Part shown: positions 58,803-64,000 of the stretch, piece after piece | Layout of the letters: every line of letters begins with the position of its first letter | Position numbering within the stretch: the stretch's first letter is position 1 | Assembly (NCBI GenBank): GCA_965223125.1 | Contig: OZ244984.1 | Location: 1,116,001 to 1,180,000, forward strand | Length of the DNA stretch: 64,000 nt | Reading direction: 5' to 3' | Source of the DNA: Pacificispira sp965223125 | Lineage (GTDB): Bacteria; Pseudomonadota; Alphaproteobacteria; UBA8366; Aestuariispiraceae | Translations under genes and position numbers: made by a program | Notes under the pieces: generated by a model | The model's input: the letters and a program-made list of their open reading frames with translations, nothing else | Told to the model about the DNA's origin: nothing | Databases searched by the model: none

Positions 58803-59780
58803 ATGGGAAAATTATCGGTACCGCCGCGCCTTGATCCGCAGATGGCAAAGGCGCTGGAAATTGCAGCCAGACTGGCGGCGGAAACGAAGGCTGCAAAGGG
58901 ATTGCAGGATGCCGACCCGTTCGACCTGACCGCCCAGCGCATCCTTTACAATGCCGACCGCGAATTCTGGAACCGCGACGCGCCGGAAATGGCGGAAAGC
59001 CTGGATCTGCACTGCGACGGGCCGCAGGGGCGGGTCGCCCTGCGCCTGCACCGACCGAAAGGAGCCACTTCCCCCGCCCCAGTGCTGGTCTATCTGCATG
59101 GCGGCGGCTGGATTGTCGGCAACCTGGATACCCATCAGCGGATCATGCGGGTGCTGGCGGACAAGAGCGGCTGGGCGGTGCTTGGCGTTGATTACCATCT
59201 GGCCCCTGAAGCAAAATTCCCGGTGCCGCAGCAGGATTGCATCGCCGCTGTCGATTGGCTCTTCACCCATGGCGCGGCGTATGGGCTGGACCCGACCCGG
59301 ACCGCGCTGGGCGGCGATTCGGCGGGCGGCAACATGTCGATGGCGACACTGCTGCATCTGCGCGCGCAGGGGCGCCACAAGGCCGTGAAGGCGGCACTGC
59401 TCTACTATGGTTCATACGGATTGCGCGATTCCGCCTCCCGCCGTCTCTGGGGTGGGGTAGAGGACGGGCTGAGCGCCGCTGATCTCGCCTTCTTCCGGAC
59501 CTGTCTGATGACCACGCCGGAGGAGATGCAGGACCCCCGGTTCGACATTCTGGCGAATGACCTCAGCGATCTGCCGCCGCTCTATATCCTGGAAGTCACC
59601 ATGGATCCGCTGGCCGATGACAGTCGCGCCCTGACCGAAGCCGTGCGGGAGGCGGGCGGTACCGCCGACCATCGCCGCGTGGACGGCGTGCTGCACGGCT
59701 TCCTGCATATGAGCGGCCATGTCGATGCCGCCATGACGGCCTTGACCGAAGGGGCTGCATTCCTGCGGAAAAGTACCTAA
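58803..59780 (+). CDS. Alpha/beta hydrolase of the hormone-sensitive lipase family
   Basis: The 325-residue esterase-like enzyme has the oxyanion motif HGGGW ('VYLHGGGWIVGN'), the nucleophile motif GDSAGG ('ALGGDSAGGNMS'), an Asp in 'EVTMDPLADDSRAL' and a His in 'VLHGFLHMSG'. It is a soluble serine hydrolase for short acyl esters. Its stop overlaps the convergent hslU stop (59777-59780), so the two transcripts share 3' ends. Confidence 0.9.
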   Translation: MGKLSVPPRLDPQMAKALEIAARLAAETKAAKGLQDADPFDLTAQRILYNADREFWNRDAPEMAESLDLHCDGPQGRVALRLHRPKGATSPAPVLVYLHGGGWIVGNLDTHQRIMRVLADKSGWAVLGVDYHLAPEAKFPVPQQDCIAAVDWLFTHGAAYGLDPTRTALGGDSAGGNMSMATLLHLRAQGRHKAVKAALLYYGSYGLRDSASRRLWGGVEDGLSAADLAFFRTCLMTTPEEMQDPRFDILANDLSDLPPLYILEVTMDPLADDSRALTEAVREAGGTADHRRVDGVLHGFLHMSGHVDAAMTALTEGAAFLRKST

Positions 59781-61090
59781 AGAATGAACTTGCTCAGATC
59801 GGTGTCTTTGGCAAGATCGCCTACCTGTTGCTGGACATAGGCAGCATCGATCGTCACCTCCTCGCCATCGGGGCGGTCGGAGGCGGTGTAGCTGATCTCT
59901 TCCAGCAGTTTTTCCAGCACGGTATGCAGCCGACGGGCGCCGATATTCTCGACCGACCCGTTGATCTCCGCCGCCAGTCTGGCCAGCGCGTGGATCGCGT
60001 CCTCGGTAAAGGTCAGGGTCAGGTTCTCTGTTCCCATCAGCGCGATATACTGCTTGATCAGGCTATTATCCGGTTCCGTCAGGATCCGACGGAAGTCGTT
60101 TTCGGTCAGCGCATCCAGGCTGACCCGGATCGGCAGGCGACCCTGCAATTCCGGCAGCAGATCGCTCGGCTTTGCCAGATGAAAGGCACCGCTGGCGACA
60201 AACAGAATGTAATCGGTCTTCACCGCGCCATGCTTGGTGGCGACCGTCGTGCCCTCGATCAGCGGCAGCAGGTCGCGCTGCACCCCTTCGCGGCTGACAT
60301 CTCCGCCGGAGCGTTCGGAGCGCACGGTGATCTTGTCGATCTCATCAATAAAGGCGATGCCATTCTGCTCGACATTCTCGATGGCGGCCAGCTTGATCGC
60401 CTCGTGATCAACCAGCTTGTCCGCCTCTTCGGCGACCAGAACATCATAGGATTCACGCACCGCCATCTTGCGGGTCTTGGTGCGCCCGCCCATCGCCTTG
60501 CCGAAAATATCGTTCAGGTTCAGCATGCCCATCTGCGCGCCCGGCATGCCCGGAATATCCATCGTCGGCAGGCCGAGCCCGCCGGTATCCTGGACCTGAA
60601 CCTCGATTTCCTTCTCGTCCAGCGACCCTTCGCGCAGTTTCTTGCGAAAGGTCTGGCGCGTCGCGTCACTGGCATTCTGGCCGACCAGCGCGTCGATCAC
60701 CCGTTCCTCCGCCGCGATTTCGGCCTTGGCATTCACTTCACGGCGCTGGGTTTCGGTCTCCATCTGGATCGCCACCTCGACCAGATCTCGGATGATCTGC
60801 TCGACATCACGGCCGACATAGCCGACCTCGGTGAATTTCGTTGCCTCTACCTTGATGAAGGGCGCTCGGGCCAGCTTCGCCAGCCGCCGGGCGATCTCGG
60901 TCTTGCCGCAACCGGTCGGGCCAATCATCAGGATATTCTTGGGCAGCACTTCCTCACGCAGTTCCGGCGACAGCTTGAGACGCCGCCAGCGGTTGCGCAG
61001 CGCAATCGCGACTGCGCGCTTGGCATCGTTCTGACCGATGATGAAACGGTCAAGTTCGGAGACAATCTCCCGCGGACTGAAATCGGTCAT
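59777..61090 (-). CDS. hslU: HslU ATPase subunit of the HslUV protease
   Basis: The 437-residue AAA+ unfoldase begins 'FSPREIVSELDRFIIGQNDAKRAVA' and has Walker A 'MIGPTGCGKTEIARRL', Walker B 'IAFIDEIDKI', an I-domain (roughly residues 110-240) and the C-terminal 'DLSKFIL' tail that activates HslV. It feeds unfolded substrates to HslV. Its ATG overlaps the hslV stop (ATGA), giving the standard hslVU operon. Confidence 0.97.
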   Translation of the reverse strand: MTDFSPREIVSELDRFIIGQNDAKRAVAIALRNRWRRLKLSPELREEVLPKNILMIGPTGCGKTEIARRLAKLARAPFIKVEATKFTEVGYVGRDVEQIIRDLVEVAIQMETETQRREVNAKAEIAAEERVIDALVGQNASDATRQTFRKKLREGSLDEKEIEVQVQDTGGLGLPTMDIPGMPGAQMGMLNLNDIFGKAMGGRTKTRKMAVRESYDVLVAEEADKLVDHEAIKLAAIENVEQNGIAFIDEIDKITVRSERSGGDVSREGVQRDLLPLIEGTTVATKHGAVKTDYILFVASGAFHLAKPSDLLPELQGRLPIRVSLDALTENDFRRILTEPDNSLIKQYIALMGTENLTLTFTEDAIHALARLAAEINGSVENIGARRLHTVLEKLLEEISYTASDRPDGEEVTIDAAYVQQQVGDLAKDTDLSKFIL

Positions 61091-61671
61091 TTATCCCCGC
61101 TTTCCGACAGGATTTCCAATGTCACGGACTCGTTCGTATAGATGCAGATATCGGCGGCGACCTTCATCGCCCGGCGCGCGATGTCCTCGGCGCTCATATC
61201 CTCGCGATCTGCCAGTGCGCGCGCGGCGGCCAGCGCATAGGCCCCCCCGGAGCCGATCCCGATCAGCCCGTCCTCCGGTTCCAGCACGTCGCCGGTGCCG
61301 CTGAGGATCAGCGAGACATCCTTGTCGACCACCGCCATCATCGCCTCAAGCCGCCGCAGATAACGGTCGGTGCGCCAATCCTTGGCCAGTTCCACGCAGG
61401 CGCGGGTCAATTGTCCGGGATACTGCTCCAGCTTCGCCTCCAGCCGCTCGAACAGCGTGAACGCATCCGCCGTCGCCCCGGCAAAGCCGACGATCACCGC
61501 GCCATCGGCCAGCGTCCGCACCTTGCGCGCATTGGATTTGAAGACCGTGTTGCCCAGCGTGACCTGGCCATCACCCGCAATCACCACCCGGCCGCCCTTC
61601 CGGACGGACAGAATGGTGGTCCCATGAAAAACCGGCCCACTGCCGGTCGGGGAAGTTTCGCCCTGTGACAT
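61087..61671 (-). CDS. hslV: HslV peptidase subunit of the HslUV protease
   Basis: The 194-residue proteasome-like peptidase has a propeptide ending HG and then the catalytic threonine in 'HGTTILSVRKGGRVVIAGDG'. The signature 'SNARKVRTL' and 'IGSGGAYALAAARAL' follow. ATG 61671 (MSQGETS) was chosen; an upstream in-frame TTG (61707) is less likely. A possible heat-shock-type promoter lies immediately upstream, which would leave almost no 5' leader. Confidence 0.95.
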   Translation of the reverse strand: MSQGETSPTGSGPVFHGTTILSVRKGGRVVIAGDGQVTLGNTVFKSNARKVRTLADGAVIVGFAGATADAFTLFERLEAKLEQYPGQLTRACVELAKDWRTDRYLRRLEAMMAVVDKDVSLILSGTGDVLEPEDGLIGIGSGGAYALAAARALADREDMSAEDIARRAMKVAADICIYTNESVTLEILSESGDK

Positions 61672-61678
61672 GTCGCGA

Positions 61679-61707
61679 GATATGGGCGATGCCACGCGAT
61701 GCGTCAA
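61679..61707 (-). promoter_or_regulatory. Candidate promoter of hslVU (RpoH-like)
   Basis: On the minus strand TTGACG (61707-61702) and CATATC followed by T (61684-61678) are separated by 17 bp. It resembles alphaproteobacterial sigma-32 promoters (CTTGAC, CYTATNT). Transcription would start close to the hslV ATG at 61671. Confidence 0.4.
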
Positions 61708-61740
61708 TGTTGAACCTAGGCTACGGGGATAGATAAAGGA

Positions 61741-62886
61741 TCAACGTTCATTTTCCGACACAAGTTCCGTGCTGACCGGGATGACTTTAGCCCGCGGCTC
61801 CCAATCATCAGGCAGTGGCGGGCGCAACGACTGACCTTTCGCCTCTATGGCCTGTATCTCTTCAGCGGTTTTCTGCAATGTGAGATATCGTTCGGCACCG
61901 GGTGGGTGCGACGTTTCCTGATAAATGCTTGTTTCCGCTCTTGCCGCCATTCGCCGCCAGACCTGCTCGGCACCCTGGACCGGATATCCTCCTCTTGCCA
62001 AAAGGTACATGCCGATCACATCCGCTTCCGCTTCAAAATCCGCAGAAAACTGCATGCGGGCAATTTCACCCGCCTGCTTGGTGAAGTATCCACCCGTATT
62101 GACCCCACCAAGGGCGAACAGCATATCAAGCGCGAATCCGGCGACTTGGGCCGGAGCAGCGTTTTCCTTATGCTTTTCTATATGTGACATGATATTGTGG
62201 GCAGCTTCATGACCGAAAACAACCGCAAGCGAATAATCATCCAACAAATTCAGAATACCGCGCGTGAAAAAAATATTAGTGCCATCTGCATAGGCATTTA
62301 TCTCAGTCGTAGGATCGACAAAAATATGGAAGCCGCATATTTCGTCCAATTCCAATGTCTTATTCAGTAATTCTCCATCCCGTTCGATAACATATTCGAA
62401 CTTTCTTTCCGCCGTTTCATCGCTCTCCTTCAATGCCTCGTACAAGGCATCAAGAGACCCTGACTGCCCCGTAGTCTGAATCCCCCAATACGAATGGAAG
62501 CGGTCACCCGCTCTGATATCGGCACGTGCGCCCGGGCTGTTCTTCACGACAAACTCAACCGTAGGCCTGTGCGTAAGGGAAAAACCATCAGTCATTACAT
62601 CTTGATCAGCAACTTCATAGGAATCGAGTGAATGCAGTCGAATTCCGTCTTCAAGTGCTGTCCAGTCTGGACCGCATAGATCGGTAGAGTTCTTAAGTAT
62701 TGGATAACCAATGTCACTGATGCGCTTAGCGTCATCAATAAAGGATTGCACCCGTTCAATTTCCTGGCGCAAACCTTCTGCAGCCAAGGTTTCATCCGAG
62801 TACTTTTCCCGCTGAATAACCGCTGTCTGACAAGCAGCAAGAATCGATAAAAATACTCCGGCAGCAATGCAACGCCCGAAATACAC
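61741..62886 (-). CDS. M48-family metalloprotease lipoprotein with PDZ-like domain
   Basis: The 381-residue protein begins with a lipoprotein signal ('AAGVFLSILAAC', Cys lipidated). A PDZ-like region ('VEFVVKNSPGARADIRAGDRFHS') is followed by the zinc protease motif HExxH in 'VVFGHEAAHNIMSHIEKH' and a third ligand region 'FEAEADVIGMYLL'. It resembles BepA/LoiP-like envelope proteases. GTG 62886 follows a strong GGAGGGG; the ATG at 62946 gives an extension that spoils the signal. Base composition is noticeably AT-richer than in its neighbours, which suggests acquisition by transfer. Confidence 0.85.
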   Translation of the reverse strand: MYFGRCIAAGVFLSILAACQTAVIQREKYSDETLAAEGLRQEIERVQSFIDDAKRISDIGYPILKNSTDLCGPDWTALEDGIRLHSLDSYEVADQDVMTDGFSLTHRPTVEFVVKNSPGARADIRAGDRFHSYWGIQTTGQSGSLDALYEALKESDETAERKFEYVIERDGELLNKTLELDEICGFHIFVDPTTEINAYADGTNIFFTRGILNLLDDYSLAVVFGHEAAHNIMSHIEKHKENAAPAQVAGFALDMLFALGGVNTGGYFTKQAGEIARMQFSADFEAEADVIGMYLLARGGYPVQGAEQVWRRMAARAETSIYQETSHPPGAERYLTLQKTAEEIQAIEAKGQSLRPPLPDDWEPRAKVIPVSTELVSENER

Positions 62887-63029
62887 AATCCCCTCCCCCC
62901 TCAAATATGAGGGAACAGGATAAGGTTTAATTAAAGAAGAAATCAACTGCTAGATGATAAATTCACCATTTGCTCCGCGCCGCACGGAATCCAAGCAATC
63001 CACGGCAAAGAGCTATGACTCATTCTTCC

Positions 63030-63698
63030 TCAGGCCGTCGTGTCCACCTTCTCTGAATCTTCCGGCGGCGGGGCAGTTTCCGCCTTTGCGACCAGAACCA
63101 TGGCGGGGCGCAGCAAGCGGTCGTGGAGCTTGTATCCTGGCTGGAGCACCTGGACGACGGTGCCAGCAGGCTTGCCCGTTCCCGGAACTTCCTGGATCGC
63201 CTGATGTTCGGCGTAATTGAACTTCTCGTCCAGCGGATCGATTTTCACGATCTGGCTCTTGCCCAGTGCGTCCAGCAGCATTTTCTCCGTCATCTCGACG
63301 CCGACAAGGAGGTTCTTCAAAACCTCATTCTCACCGCGCGACTCTTCCGGAACCGAGTCCAGGGCCCGGCGCAGATTATCGACGACCGGCAGCAATTCCC
63401 TGGCCAATCCCGACGCGGCAAATTTCAGGGTATCCACCCGTTCCTTGTCGGCGCGACGACGGACATTCTCAGCCTCGGCCACGGCGCGGAGCGCACGGTC
63501 CTTCATGGCCGCAACTTCCGCCTTCAGGGCTGCGACTTCGTCATTATCGTCGGACCTGAGATTCATGCGGGAATCAGTCCCGGTTTCTGCCGGTGACGGC
63601 TCATCGGTTGCCACCTCATCCGCTGCCGTCTCGGCTGCTGTCGCCGCGTCTTCCTCACGAATGGTTTTTTCCTGATCTGCCTTCTTCGGTTCCGTCAT
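63030..63698 (-). CDS. grpE: GrpE nucleotide exchange factor
   Basis: The 222-residue protein has an acidic, Ala/Glu/Thr-rich N-terminal tail, a long dimerising helix ('VAALKAEVAAMKDRALRAVAEAENVRRRADKE' in family pattern) and the beta domain with 'LVGVEMTEKMLLDAL', 'DEKFNYAEHQAIQEV' and 'LQPGYKLHDRLLRPAMV'. It exchanges ADP for ATP on DnaK. It follows hrcA by 93 bp, the usual heat-shock order. Confidence 0.96.
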   Translation of the reverse strand: MTEPKKADQEKTIREEDAATAAETAADEVATDEPSPAETGTDSRMNLRSDDNDEVAALKAEVAAMKDRALRAVAEAENVRRRADKERVDTLKFAASGLARELLPVVDNLRRALDSVPEESRGENEVLKNLLVGVEMTEKMLLDALGKSQIVKIDPLDEKFNYAEHQAIQEVPGTGKPAGTVVQVLQPGYKLHDRLLRPAMVLVAKAETAPPPEDSEKVDTTA

Positions 63699-63791
63699 AA
63701 CGTCGACCTGTCACTTTCGTTGCATATTCACAAAGAGGGGTTCGCGCCCCGATATCTCCTGTCCGGGGGGTAGCCTATTCCATCCCTGGCC

Positions 63792-64000
63792 TCAAGTCCG
63801 GTTTCCACTCACCAGCCGCCCGATGACTTTCGCGGTGTAATCCACCATCGGAATGATCCGGGCATAATTCATCCGTGTCGGTCCCAGCACACCGATGGCA
63901 CCGACAATCTTCTCCGTCCCGCCGGTCGCCCCGGCCCCGTTGCCGTAGGGCGCAACGATCATGGAACAGCCTGCCAGCGAGAACAGCTCGTTCTCCGCGC
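63792..64000 (-). CDS. hrcA: C-terminal end of heat-inducible repressor HrcA
   Basis: The minus-strand frame runs from the window edge to TGA at 63792-63794 and encodes about 69 residues, including 'ENELFSLAGCSMIVAPYG' and 'GAIGVLGPTRMNYARIIPMV', then 'YTAKVIGRLVSGNRT'. This is the conserved HrcA C-terminus. HrcA represses groESL and related operons at the CIRCE operator. The N-terminal DNA-binding domain and any CIRCE site lie outside the window. Confidence 0.95.
   Translation of the reverse strand, partial: AENELFSLAGCSMIVAPYGNGAGATGGTEKIVGAIGVLGPTRMNYARIIPMVDYTAKVIGRLVSGNRT

Noticed and set aside
59828..61141. 437-codon open frame antisense to hslU
   Set aside because: An almost exact shadow of hslU in a high-GC gene; composition is His/Arg/Gln-rich without family similarity.

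Overview
This 64 kb window comes from a GC-rich alphaproteobacterial chromosome. Supporting features are the rRNA operon that ends in initiator tRNA, poly-3-hydroxybutyrate-type acetoacetyl-CoA reductase, a DciA-type protein, an hrcA-grpE pair, hslVU, and a SoeABC-type sulfite oxidation locus. The genus cannot be fixed from sequence reading alone.

Layout. 1-2.3 kb: end of a periplasmic binding protein, tRNA-Arg(CCG), phbB and two small unknown genes. 2.3-9.2 kb: a sulfite locus on the minus strand (safE-like exporter, TIGR02186-type membrane protein, soeA, a 16-codon mini-ORF, soeB, soeC) with tusA divergent. 9.2-15.7 kb: fliN, a Sel1-repeat protein with a YdcF-type partner, and an RND efflux pump. 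16-18 kb: leuA behind a leucine-rich, apparently leaderless leader peptide with a terminator-like hairpin (an attenuator). 18-27.4 kb: mscS, mutY, dciA, a DsbA-family protein, smc and a hydantoinase.

27.5-34.2 kb is a scarred accessory region behind tRNA-Ser(GCT). It holds a serine-recombinase tail cut by an IS5-type remnant, then a minus-strand catabolic cassette (DmdA-like demethylase, acyl-CoA ligase, crotonase lacking both catalytic glutamates, CoA-binding protein). Remnants of a rhodanese gene and of a selenium-binding-protein (SBP56/methanethiol oxidase) gene lie inside it. A divergent IclR regulator and an IS110 tail follow. I read it as a partly decayed methylated-sulfur (DMSP-like) pathway.

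34.3-42.4 kb is an 8.1 kb integrative element flanked by 49-bp direct repeats, inserted in the 3' half of tRNA-fMet at the tail of the rRNA operon. It encodes a tyrosine integrase coupled to an unknown 217-aa protein, an AlpA-like HTH protein, a CHC2 primase zinc finger, and a primase/AAA replication gene carrying two in-frame stop codons. Its cargo is a copper-resistance operon (secreted protein, cupredoxin, copA, copB). It brings its own replacement hairpin terminator for the interrupted rRNA operon.

42.4-48.7 kb is the rRNA operon on the minus strand, in the order 16S, tRNA-Ala(TGC), tRNA-Ile(GAT), 23S, 5S, tRNA-fMet. The Ala-Ile order is the reverse of the usual one. 48.8-64 kb is ordinary chromosome: M23 peptidase, GST, formylglycine-generating-enzyme-like protein, M14 peptidase with SLC13 transporter, two MFS transporters, DksA/TraR zinc-finger protein, EVE protein, alpha/beta hydrolase, hslVU, M48 lipoprotein protease, grpE and the end of hrcA.

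The most interesting items are the rRNA-tail copper element, the decayed DmdA/SBP56 cassette, the leucine attenuator and the double-overlap mini-ORF in the soe operon. Boundaries of rRNAs and all promoters are estimates by eye.
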